5,630 nt of DNA, from assembly GCA_950073955.1 (NCBI GenBank), contig CATMRH010000071.1:1-5630 (forward strand), in the 5' to 3' direction. The notes under the pieces were generated by a model. The model made no database searches and had not been told where the DNA came from. It saw nothing but the letters and a program-made list of their open reading frames with translations. The first letter of the stretch is position 1; every line of letters begins with the position of its first letter. This document shows positions 1-4,916 of this stretch, in pieces. The stretch comes from an uncultured archaeon (lineage in GTDB: Archaea > Thermoproteota > Nitrososphaeria > Nitrososphaerales > Nitrosopumilaceae). The position numbers and the translations under genes were made by a program.

Positions 1-1
1 T

Positions 2-154
2 GTAGGTGGAACTTACAACTTTCCGGGCATAGCTAGGGGTGAAGCTTATGTCAGAGCCAGCGCTCACCACATAGGTAAACATCATGTTTCTCAGTTAAAC
101 ACTCCTACTACTTTTAATGATGATCAAACTTTAGTGGATTTTTTAATGTATTAG
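2..154 (+). CDS. 3' end of an unidentified gene (partial, cut by the left edge)
   Basis: One frame is open from the window edge to a TAG at 152-154, giving about 50 residues; the other two + frames stop early. The peptide begins VGGTYNFPGIARGEAYVRAS and ends TLVDFLMY. It has a His-rich stretch (AHHIGKHHVS) and reads like a real protein C-terminus, but I recognise no family. Thirty of the first 60 bases are G or C, clearly above the surrounding AT-rich DNA, which fits a foreign or differently constrained gene. Its last 41 bases overlap the 3' end of the - strand gene at 114-500. Convergent overlaps of that size are uncommon, so one of the two ends may be miscalled. The start lies outside the window. 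A chance open frame of 50 codons cannot be excluded. Confidence 0.5.
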   Translation, partial: VGGTYNFPGIARGEAYVRASAHHIGKHHVSQLNTPTTFNDDQTLVDFLMY

Positions 155-500
155 AATCTCTCCCAAAAGATTGGAATCTTGGCACAACATCGTTAAATCC
201 TTCGTTAGATATTATTTGAATAGCCTCGTCCTCCTTAATTTTGTTTAGTTTAAGTTTATAAAATATGTGTTCCTGTACAGAGCGTCTAAAGGGGTTGCTT
301 TGCTGGGGTCTAGGATCTTTTTTAAGTCTATCTATATAAATTTCTAAATATGTTTTCGCCTTAGTTACAAAAGCTTCAAAATCAATATTAGAGTCCATCC
401 AGTAGCCCATTAACGGAACCCTTAAGATATAATGGCTGTCTATTAGTTTTATTATCTCTAATTCAACTAAGGATTTAATTTCATTATATATTTTTGACAA
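114..500 (-). CDS. Winged-helix-like protein, apparently 5'-truncated or frameshifted
   Basis: This 128-codon frame has no ATG at its 5' end; the first usable start is TTG at 500, and the frame closes upstream with TAG at 522-524. The first ~30 residues (SKIYNEIKSLVELEIIKL, then a short HYILRVP strand) look like the recognition helix and wing of a winged helix-turn-helix DNA-binding domain whose first helices are missing. Those helices can be found in the neighbouring frame: an ATG at 535 reads MTSYRVK. Adding one base in the T4 run at 514-517 would join the two into a continuous TSYRV...YNEIKSLVE segment, a typical wHTH pattern. The remainder (DFEAFVTKAKTYLEIYIDRL, then QEHIFYKLKLN) is predicted helical and of unknown role, possibly ligand or dimer contacts. 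A transcriptional regulator is inferred, not shown. A GGTGA motif at 517-521 is too far from the TTG to settle the start. The 3' end overlaps the + strand frame ending at 154. Confidence 0.5.
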   Translation of the reverse strand: MSKIYNEIKSLVELEIIKLIDSHYILRVPLMGYWMDSNIDFEAFVTKAKTYLEIYIDRLKKDPRPQQSNPFRRSVQEHIFYKLKLNKIKEDEAIQIISNEGFNDVVPRFQSFGRDSNTLKNPLKFDHH

Positions 501-626
501 GGAATAAAGTGACTTTTCACCCTATATGAAGTCATAGTTTCTAAATCAATTTAACATGTTGAGAATAAAAAAACTAAATTTTTGACGATAAAATCAAAAT
601 TGAATACTGCATGATAGAAATAAAGA

Positions 627-634
627 GATAATAT
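627..634 (+). promoter_or_regulatory. TATA-like box for the small zinc-ribbon gene
   Basis: The sequence gataatat is centred about 25 nt before the ATG at 656. This spacing would place transcription initiation at or next to the start codon, giving a leaderless mRNA. No Shine-Dalgarno motif is seen. The box is a weak match in AT-rich DNA. Confidence 0.35.
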
Positions 635-655
635 GCAATACAGTGTAACATAGTC

Positions 656-841
656 ATGGTACTTTTATGGATTGGAATTGCAGTAGGAATTCTTTTAGTA
701 ATAATTTTAATTGTTAAGGCAGCTAAAACACATTCTCTGGAGGTAGTAGGGATTGATATGTTTTGTAGAAAGTGTGGAATTAAGACAAACGGACTAAAGT
801 GTCCGAAATGTGAAAAAACAAGCCAGTCATTTGGTGTTTAA
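656..841 (+). CDS. Small membrane-anchored zinc-ribbon protein
   Basis: This 61-residue protein has two parts. Residues 3-21 form one strongly hydrophobic helix (LLWIGIAVGILLVIILIV), probably a membrane anchor. The C-terminal part carries four cysteines, C37-x2-C40-x8-C49-x2-C52 (CRKCG, CPKC), a short zinc ribbon. The lysines following the helix (KAAK) suggest that the zinc ribbon faces the cytoplasm by the positive-inside rule. The ATG at 656 is the natural start, with a TATA-like box at the leaderless distance. The gene stands alone: 85 bp separate it from the dehydrogenase downstream, which has its own promoter-like box. The function is unknown; archaeal genomes carry many such single-helix zinc-ribbon proteins, and a role in anchoring or protein-protein contact is only a guess. 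Confidence 0.75.
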   Translation: MVLLWIGIAVGILLVIILIVKAAKTHSLEVVGIDMFCRKCGIKTNGLKCPKCEKTSQSFGV

Positions 842-893
842 TTTTAGATGCATCTCCTAAAAATTACAAATGACGAATAGTGGATATTAAGAT

Positions 894-903
894 AAATTAT
901 AAA
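894..903 (+). promoter_or_regulatory. TATA-like box for the dehydrogenase gene
   Basis: The stretch aaattataaa lies in the 85-bp gap after the zinc-ribbon gene and is centred about 28 nt before the GTG at 927. It fits an archaeal promoter producing a leaderless or nearly leaderless transcript. No Shine-Dalgarno sequence precedes the GTG. Confidence 0.5.
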
Positions 904-926
904 GGATACTCAATTTTTGAAAAACA

Positions 927-2066
927 GTGACAATAAAAAATATCACAGTTTTAGGTTCTGGAGTGATGGGACATGGTATTGCTCAAGTTTCAGCAACTGC
1001 AGGATACAATGTAGTGTTACGAGATATTGAACAAGAGTTTTTGGATAAAGCGATGGAGAAAGTAAAATGGAGTTTAGATAAACTAGTTTCCAAAGAAAAA
1101 ATTTCAAAAGAAGAAGGTGATGCAATTTTTGCAAGAATTACACCTATTGTAGATTTGAACAAGGCAGTAAAAGATGCAGAATTAATTATTGAGGTAGTTC
1201 CAGAGATCATGGATTTAAAGAAAAAAGTGTATGCAGAATTAGACAAGGCTGCAGCACCAGAAGTAGTCTTTGCATCAAATACAAGCTCATTACCAATTAC
1301 TGAAATAGCAAATACAACATCTCGTCCTGAAAAATTCATAGGAATTCATTTCTTCAATCCACCACAATTAATGAAACTAGTAGAAATAATTCCTGGAGAG
1401 AAAACATCACAAGAAGTAATTGATTTGACGCAAGAATATGTAAAATCAGTTAACAAGATAGCAGTAATATGCAGAAAAGATGTTCCTGGATTCATAATTA
1501 ACAGATTGTTCATTCCAATGGTTCACGAAGCATGTTATGTAAAAGACAGAACTGGAGCAACACTTGAAGAGATAGATTCGGCTGTTAAATTTAAGTTAGG
1601 ATTTCCAATGGGTATCTTTGAGTTAGCAGATTTTACAGGGATGGATGTAATTCATAAAGCTACAGTAGAGATGCACTTACGAGACAAAAAAGTAATCAAT
1701 CCTCACCCACTAGTTGAAAAAATGTTTGATGAAAAAAAACTGGGACAGAAATCAGGACAGGGATATTACAAGTATTCAGATGACAAGTACGAAAGAGTTT
1801 CACTTTCAGAAGAATTAGCAGAAAAATGTGATCCAATTCAGATTGTTGCCAATATACTAAACAATGCAGCATGGCTTGTCACAAATGGTGCAAGTGATAT
1901 AGAAGAGATTGAAAAAGCAGCACAGTTAGGATTAGGACTAAAAAAACCATTATTTGAAACAGCAAAAGAAATAGGTATCAAAAAAATTGTTGATGAACTT
2001 AACAAACTTGCTGAAGAACATGGTGAGTTTTACAAGCCAGATCCATTACTTGTGTCTATGCAGTAG
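927..2066 (+). CDS. 3-hydroxyacyl-CoA dehydrogenase (3-hydroxybutyryl-CoA dehydrogenase type)
   Basis: It oxidises an (S)-3-hydroxyacyl-CoA to the 3-oxoacyl-CoA using NAD+. In ammonia-oxidising archaea this family supplies the 3-hydroxybutyryl-CoA to acetoacetyl-CoA step of the HP/HB carbon-fixation cycle; that assignment here is inferred from the host type and resemblance. The N-terminal Rossmann fold has G10-S-G12-V-M-G15, with D33 at the end of the second strand favouring NAD over NADP. The family catalytic residues are in place: S120 in SNTSSL, H141 in HFFNPP, E153 in LVEII and N192 in GFIINR. The first C-terminal helical domain spans about 187-285. Residues 300-379 add a further helical segment not found in ~280-residue bacterial Hbd enzymes; it resembles a second partial C-terminal domain. 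There is no hydratase domain, so it is not a fused FadB-type enzyme. The start is GTG, supported by the upstream TATA box and by the MTIKNITVLG beginning of the fold. A soluble cytoplasmic enzyme is expected. Confidence 0.93.
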   Translation: MTIKNITVLGSGVMGHGIAQVSATAGYNVVLRDIEQEFLDKAMEKVKWSLDKLVSKEKISKEEGDAIFARITPIVDLNKAVKDAELIIEVVPEIMDLKKKVYAELDKAAAPEVVFASNTSSLPITEIANTTSRPEKFIGIHFFNPPQLMKLVEIIPGEKTSQEVIDLTQEYVKSVNKIAVICRKDVPGFIINRLFIPMVHEACYVKDRTGATLEEIDSAVKFKLGFPMGIFELADFTGMDVIHKATVEMHLRDKKVINPHPLVEKMFDEKKLGQKSGQGYYKYSDDKYERVSLSEELAEKCDPIQIVANILNNAAWLVTNGASDIEEIEKAAQLGLGLKKPLFETAKEIGIKKIVDELNKLAEEHGEFYKPDPLLVSMQ

Positions 2067-2077
2067 TCAGTTTAATG

Positions 2078-2689
2078 TTAACCTGAACTCTTTTGAGCCA
2101 TTCTTGAAACTTCACCACTCTTAATTTTATTGAAATCATCAAGGATTTCAGCATCAGTTGACTCTGTGTAGTTGTTATGTGATTTAGTAATTAATTCTAA
2201 AATTTTCTTTACTGCATCTCGAGGAGTGTCAACTCCAACAATTTTGATATTTTCTCTATGATCAAGAAAACCATCAATGTATGGTTCAATAGAACTTTTT
2301 ATGTTTCTGATTGCAACCATGGGTTTTTTGTACATGTATGCAGCACATACTTCGGATAAAGTACCAGAACCACCACCAACAATAATTACTCCATCAGCAG
2401 TTAATGCATTTAGAAAATCACGAGCAAGTCCAATACCAGTTGGAATTACAATGTCACAAAATTCATTGGCCATTGTAGCGTCATTCTGAGGAATTATTCC
2501 TACAGTCAATCCATTTGTATCATGAGATCCATGTGATGCAGCAGACATTACTCCTCCCAATCCACCGGTTATCAAAACAGAATCAGATTTTGCAATTTCT
2601 ACTCCAATCTCGTATGCAAGTTTTTCATGTTTTGGTGTACATCCATTTGTATTATTTCCAATAACTAAGATCTGACGTTTCTTTGTCAT
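2078..2689 (-). CDS. LOG/TIGR00725-like Rossmann-fold protein (SLOG superfamily)
   Basis: This 203-residue protein belongs to the DprA/LOG-related family often annotated as TIGR00725 or, misleadingly, lysine decarboxylase-like. Visible landmarks are the first strand and loop (ILVIGNNTNG, 7-16), T41-G-G-L-G-G with GVMSAASHGS (45-54), GIIPQ (64-68), TGIGLAR (84-90) and the signature G105-G-G-S-G-T-L-S-E113. The last corresponds to the PGGxGTxxE motif of LOG phosphoribohydrolases, with Gly in place of Pro. Relatives bind nucleotides or cofactors; some cleave nucleoside 5'-monophosphates, and others carry molybdenum cofactor. The substrate here cannot be told. About 30 C-terminal residues past 170 are a polar tail. 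Its ATG overlaps the stop of the 90-residue gene upstream (ATGA), and an AAGGTGA Shine-Dalgarno lies 6 nt before the start, as expected for an internal operon gene. It is convergent with the dehydrogenase, 11 bp apart. Confidence 0.88.
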   Translation of the reverse strand: MTKKRQILVIGNNTNGCTPKHEKLAYEIGVEIAKSDSVLITGGLGGVMSAASHGSHDTNGLTVGIIPQNDATMANEFCDIVIPTGIGLARDFLNALTADGVIIVGGGSGTLSEVCAAYMYKKPMVAIRNIKSSIEPYIDGFLDHRENIKIVGVDTPRDAVKKILELITKSHNNYTESTDAEILDDFNKIKSGEVSRMAQKSSG

Positions 2690-2958
2690 TCATTTTCACC
2701 TTCAAGAATTAATTGGAGTTTTTTGGCAAGGAAACTTTGGAATGTAATTTCCATTGGAGTTGATGAATTGGCAGTTATTTTCTGGCTTTGGATAATTTCG
2801 TTTTCTAATCTTTCCCGTATTGCTTGATCATCTAAGATTTGATGTCTTAATGAAATTGCTTGTTTTCTGTTACCAGTATGTATTTGAATCCAGCAATAGC
2901 CTGTTTGGCTGTCATCAATTTCTATTTCAGTTATTTTCATATTAGAATTATTGGACAT
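2686..2958 (-). CDS. Conserved-looking hypothetical protein of an operon (90 residues)
   Basis: I do not recognise this family. The protein begins with a beta-rich segment (MKITEIEIDD, then YCWIQIHTG, residues 7-29). A charged, probably helical region follows (RKQAISLRHQILDDQAIRER, 31-50, continuing to about 59). The C-terminal helix is TFQSFLAKKLQLILEGE (72-88). No signal peptide, membrane helix or metal motif is visible. Two ATGs are possible, at 2958 and at 2940 (the latter just before KITEIEI); I keep the first. It shares a 4-base ATGA overlap with the LOG-like gene downstream and lies 43 bp after the cupin stop. It has no TATA box at the leaderless distance, so it is probably expressed from the cupin promoter. 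The tight coupling to the LOG-like gene suggests the two proteins act together. Confidence 0.75.
   Translation of the reverse strand: MSNNSNMKITEIEIDDSQTGYCWIQIHTGNRKQAISLRHQILDDQAIRERLENEIIQSQKITANSSTPMEITFQSFLAKKLQLILEGENE
2696..2702 (-). promoter_or_regulatory. Ribosome-binding site of the LOG-like gene
   Basis: Read on the - strand this is AAGGTGA, a good archaeal Shine-Dalgarno match (GGTGA core), ending 6 nt before the ATG at 2689. It lies inside the last codons of the 90-residue gene and decides the start. It contrasts with the operon-leading genes of the window, which lack such sites. Confidence 0.65.
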
Positions 2959-3001
2959 TTGCTTTTTAGGGTTTCAATTTTTTTCTGAAGGAAAATCATG
3001 A

Positions 3002-3376
3002 TTATTTGAGAATCATACATACAAAAATCCCCTTACCTGAAATTGCCTGTGCACTATGTCTAATTCCCTTTGGAATGAATATGGTTGAAGGCGACGTTAC
3101 GTCATAGGACTCATCTTCCAATTGAATCTCATATGTCAAGCTAGAATCTTCAGATAGTATCAAATTAATTTCATCATGAGTGTGTTTGTGTAATTTACTA
3201 TATTTTGGAAGATCTTTTGAGACATTAACAAAGTGAACTGCAATATGGGTATTTGATGTAGGAAACAAGGATTTACTTAACATTGATAATCGTTTGATAG
3301 GAGCATTGGTGTGAAAAGGAACCTTATCAAGTGATTCGATGACTCCTTTTTTGATAAATTTTTGATATTTGTTCAC
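3002..3376 (-). CDS. Single-domain cupin protein
   Basis: This 124-residue protein has one cupin beta-barrel. Motif 1 is H63-K-H65-T-H67-D-E69 (the H-x-H-x3-E pattern), and motif 2 is P102-K-G104-I-R-H107 in IFIPKGIRHSA. Together these give a 3-His/1-Glu metal site, so a bound Mn, Fe, Zn or similar ion is expected. Single-domain cupins include dioxygenases, isomerases and ligand-binding proteins; the substrate is not predictable here. About 45 N-terminal residues precede the barrel and contain no signal peptide. The start is GTG at 3376, supported by a TATA-like box centred about 25 nt upstream; an internal ATG at 3283 would cut off part of the N-terminal region. It is the first gene of a likely cupin / 90-residue / LOG-like operon and is divergent from the membrane protein gene. 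Confidence 0.85.
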   Translation of the reverse strand: MNKYQKFIKKGVIESLDKVPFHTNAPIKRLSMLSKSLFPTSNTHIAVHFVNVSKDLPKYSKLHKHTHDEINLILSEDSSLTYEIQLEDESYDVTSPSTIFIPKGIRHSAQAISGKGIFVCMILK

Positions 3377-3397
3377 GAATCAATTAATCATTCTACT

Positions 3398-3405
3398 AAT
3401 TATAT
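3398..3405 (-). promoter_or_regulatory. TATA-like box for the cupin operon
   Basis: On the - strand this reads atataatt, centred about 25 nt before the GTG at 3376. It supports a leaderless transcript and that GTG as the start. It lies in a 78-bp divergent promoter region shared with the membrane protein gene. Confidence 0.5.
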
Positions 3406-3424
3406 CAGTTGGCTATCCTGTGAT

Positions 3425-3432
3425 CATATAAG
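3425..3432 (+). promoter_or_regulatory. TATA-like box for the membrane protein gene
   Basis: The sequence catataag is centred about 26 nt before the TTG at 3455. It points to leaderless transcription from that codon and argues against the longer frame opening at 3362. Confidence 0.5.
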
Positions 3433-3454
3433 CAACAAAGTCCAAATAATATTA

Positions 3455-4150
3455 TTGCAAGTAGATAGAACATCAGAATGGTTTGTTCCAAAATTTGGCT
3501 CTAAAAAATTTCGAATTAGCATAGGAATTTTGTTTTTACCATACACGAGTATTGTTACTTGCTTTGCGGCATTAGGAGCAATTTCAGGACCACTGCAATT
3601 AGAGAGAGTGGCAGCAATTTGTGTGATTTACATTTTAGCACTTGGAGTTGGTGCACACCTACTTGATGCAGTAGGAGGTAAAACGAAACCTTGGGGAAAT
3701 TTACCAAAAAGAAAGATTTGGTTTATGGCATTAGTTGCGGTAAGCATTGCGTTTTCTGTAGGCATTTATTTTGCATTTTTGGATTCTCCTTGGCTTTTTC
3801 TAATAGGAACTATTGAAGGCTTTTTTCTATTTGCATATAGTTTAGAACTGTTTGGAGGTAAATTTCATAATAATCCATCAACAATATTTTCGTGGGGAAT
3901 TCTACCTGTTTTTGCAGGTTCAGTCATACAAACAAACTCCATAACTATTGAAACCATAATTATTTCTACAATTACTGGATTCATTACCTATGCCTTGATT
4001 ACTACATCTAGACAATACAAGATACTCAAGAGGGACAATGGAGACCCATGCATTATCAAAAAGAAAGAAGATATTCTGAAATTAATAACAGTTGGAGTTA
4101 TTGTAGGAACTATTATTTTTTTTATCATAAAATATTATAATTATATTTGA
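3455..4150 (+). CDS. Polytopic membrane protein, possibly UbiA-prenyltransferase-like
   Basis: From TTG 3455 this encodes 231 residues. The frame stays open back to a TTG at 3362, but that extension is polar, overlaps the cupin start and lies across both promoters, so I reject it. No ATG is available. After a short soluble N-terminus (SEWFVPKFG) there are about seven hydrophobic helices: ISIGILFLPYTSIVTCFAAL, VAAICVIYILALGVGAHLL, then two around WFMALVAVSIAF and WLFLIGTIEGFFLFAY, two around ILPVFAGSV and IIISTITGFITYAL, and a last one (ITVGVIVGTIIFFI). The loop AHLLDAVGGKTKPW after helix 2 faintly recalls the Asp-rich loop of UbiA-family prenyltransferases, but the full NDxxDxxxD motif is absent. 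A catalytic role is therefore doubtful, and UbiA-like is a tentative fold guess. It may be a thaumarchaeal-specific membrane protein. It stands alone, divergent from the cupin operon. Confidence 0.75.
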   Translation: MQVDRTSEWFVPKFGSKKFRISIGILFLPYTSIVTCFAALGAISGPLQLERVAAICVIYILALGVGAHLLDAVGGKTKPWGNLPKRKIWFMALVAVSIAFSVGIYFAFLDSPWLFLIGTIEGFFLFAYSLELFGGKFHNNPSTIFSWGILPVFAGSVIQTNSITIETIIISTITGFITYALITTSRQYKILKRDNGDPCIIKKKEDILKLITVGVIVGTIIFFIIKYYNYI

Positions 4151-4208
4151 GAAATTCTAAAAATTCATGAGTAATTAGTGCTCAATTTGATTTTAAGTAA
4201 ACAAAAAG

Positions 4209-4215
4209 GATATTA
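4209..4215 (+). promoter_or_regulatory. Weak TATA-like box for the small RHH gene
   Basis: The stretch gatatta is centred about 26 nt before the ATG at 4238, the same spacing as for the other lead genes. The match is poor; an alternative TATA-like stretch, ttttaagtaa, lies at 4191-4200 and would give a short leader instead. Confidence 0.3.
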
Positions 4216-4237
4216 GTTAAAAATACAGATTATATTT

Positions 4238-4360
4238 ATGAAGAGACGTTCAATACCAGTTTGTTTTACTGAAAAACAATACAAAATGATCGAAGAATAT
4301 GCTAAGAAAAATGGTATGCTAAATACAAGTCAAGCCCTTGAAAAAATCTTAAAACAATAA
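4238..4360 (+). CDS. 40-residue ribbon-helix-helix-like DNA-binding protein
   Basis: A short frame runs from ATG 4238 to TAA 4358-4360. Its residues fit the CopG/Arc/MetJ ribbon-helix-helix pattern. A basic beta-strand (RRSIPVCF, 3-10) is followed by helix A (TEKQYKMIEEYAKKNG, 11-26), a turn with the typical N-T-S cap (29-31), and helix B (SQALEKILKQ, 31-40). Such proteins dimerise, and the paired strands read the DNA major groove. At 40 residues it is near the minimum size for the fold, so it is probably a complete small regulator. The gene stands alone, with a T-rich tract just after its stop. No toxin partner is adjacent, which argues against a simple antitoxin; targets are unknown. The match is by pattern, not by a search. 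Confidence 0.72.
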   Translation: MKRRSIPVCFTEKQYKMIEEYAKKNGMLNTSQALEKILKQ

Positions 4361-4363
4361 CAG

Positions 4364-4390
4364 ATTTTGGTTATTTTTATTTTTATTACT
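4364..4390 (+). terminator. T-rich tract after the RHH gene, likely transcription terminator
   Basis: Runs of T (tttt, ttttt, ttttt) within about 25 bases start a few bases after the TAA at 4360. Archaeal RNA polymerase terminates at oligo-T tracts without needing a hairpin, and none is evident. The 145-bp gap it sits in otherwise holds only the promoter of the next gene. Confidence 0.45.
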
Positions 4391-4477
4391 TTAGTTATGT
4401 TGAAGTTATGAAATGTTATAGTAAGCAAAAGATTATTGCTTCAGATGGTGCCTTTCTTTTGTATTACATTTAATAGA

Positions 4478-4485
4478 TTAAATTA
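4478..4485 (+). promoter_or_regulatory. TATA-like box for the zinc-protein operon
   Basis: The sequence ttaaatta is centred about 25 nt before the ATG at 4506 and suggests a leaderless transcript for the two-gene zinc-protein operon. No ribosome-binding motif lies before the ATG. Confidence 0.45.
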
Positions 4486-4505
4486 TTTGAAATCCTATAG
4501 AGATT

Positions 4506-4916
4506 ATGGTACTATTTAGTAGAAAGCCAGTGTTTTGCGCTGTTTGTAATAAACAACTAACTCACAAACACAAACCAAAGAAAGAGTGGGGTATGAAAGG
4601 CCTACTTTGTGGAGATTGTCATTTTGATAAATCAAAGGAATACTTTGAAGGAAAAATTATGCAACCATGTGTTGAATGTGAAATAACTAAAAAGATCACA
4701 AATTTGTGGGAACCTCGATGGCAATGGGACATGGAAGGTTTGTTATGCAAAGAATGTTTTGACAAAAAAGAAGAAGACCATGCTAAAAAGAAAAATTTTT
4801 GTGCATTATGTGGAGGGAAGATGGGATTAATTAGATACAATGCAAAAGGAAATTGGAAGATTGAAGGTCAGCTTTGCAGGAATTGTTGGGATAAAAAGAA
4901 AGCAGAGTTTGGATGA
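4506..4916 (+). CDS. Protein of three tandem Cys4 zinc-binding repeats
   Basis: The 136 residues are three copies of one unit of about 44 residues. Each has a CxxC pair, 20-22 residues, a W-x(2-3)-G-x-L-C element and a second CxxC: C11/C14 with C35/C38, C55/C58 with C81/C84, and C99/C102 with C124/C127. Shared segments are WGMKGLLCGDC, WDMEGLLCKEC and WKIEGQLCRNC, each followed by a D/K-rich helix (CFDKKEEDH, CWDKKKAEF). The spacing fits treble-clef or zinc-ribbon folds, so three zinc ions are expected. There is no enzyme motif and no membrane segment. The protein is Lys-rich, which suits nucleic-acid or protein binding, but no family name can be given. Its stop overlaps the ATG of the C2H2 gene (ATGA), so the two are translated together from one promoter. 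Confidence 0.85.
   Translation: MVLFSRKPVFCAVCNKQLTHKHKPKKEWGMKGLLCGDCHFDKSKEYFEGKIMQPCVECEITKKITNLWEPRWQWDMEGLLCKECFDKKEEDHAKKKNFCALCGGKMGLIRYNAKGNWKIEGQLCRNCWDKKKAEFG

Noticed and set aside
1..113. Possible structured RNA or tRNA-like element in the GC-rich left edge
   Set aside because: No cloverleaf, T-loop consensus or other RNA family signature could be found, and an open reading frame explains the stretch better.
943..1339. Two - strand open frames (943-1134 and 983-1339) inside the dehydrogenase gene
   Set aside because: They lie wholly opposite a strongly conserved enzyme frame, have low-complexity Leu- or Ser-rich translations and show no family motif or promoter; they are shadows of the real gene.
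2277..2489. + strand open frame of 70 codons opposite the LOG-like gene
   Set aside because: It lies entirely within the antisense of the GG-rich signature region of the LOG-like protein and has no motif or initiation signal of its own.
3362..3454. N-terminal extension of the membrane protein from TTG 3362
   Set aside because: It overlaps the cupin start, covers both promoter boxes and encodes a polar segment with no motif; the TTG at 3455 is better placed.
3455..4150. Firm assignment as a UbiA prenyltransferase
   Set aside because: The helix pattern and one Asp-containing loop are suggestive, but neither of the family's Asp-rich motifs is clearly present.
4238..4360. Antitoxin of a toxin-antitoxin pair
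   Set aside because: The RHH-like protein has no adjacent small toxin-like gene; the flanking genes are a membrane protein and a zinc-protein operon, each with its own promoter-like box.
4619..4840. - strand open frame of 73 codons opposite the triple Cys4 gene
   Set aside because: It is antisense to the repeat units; the Cys/Trp repeat pattern on the + strand is clearly the coding one.
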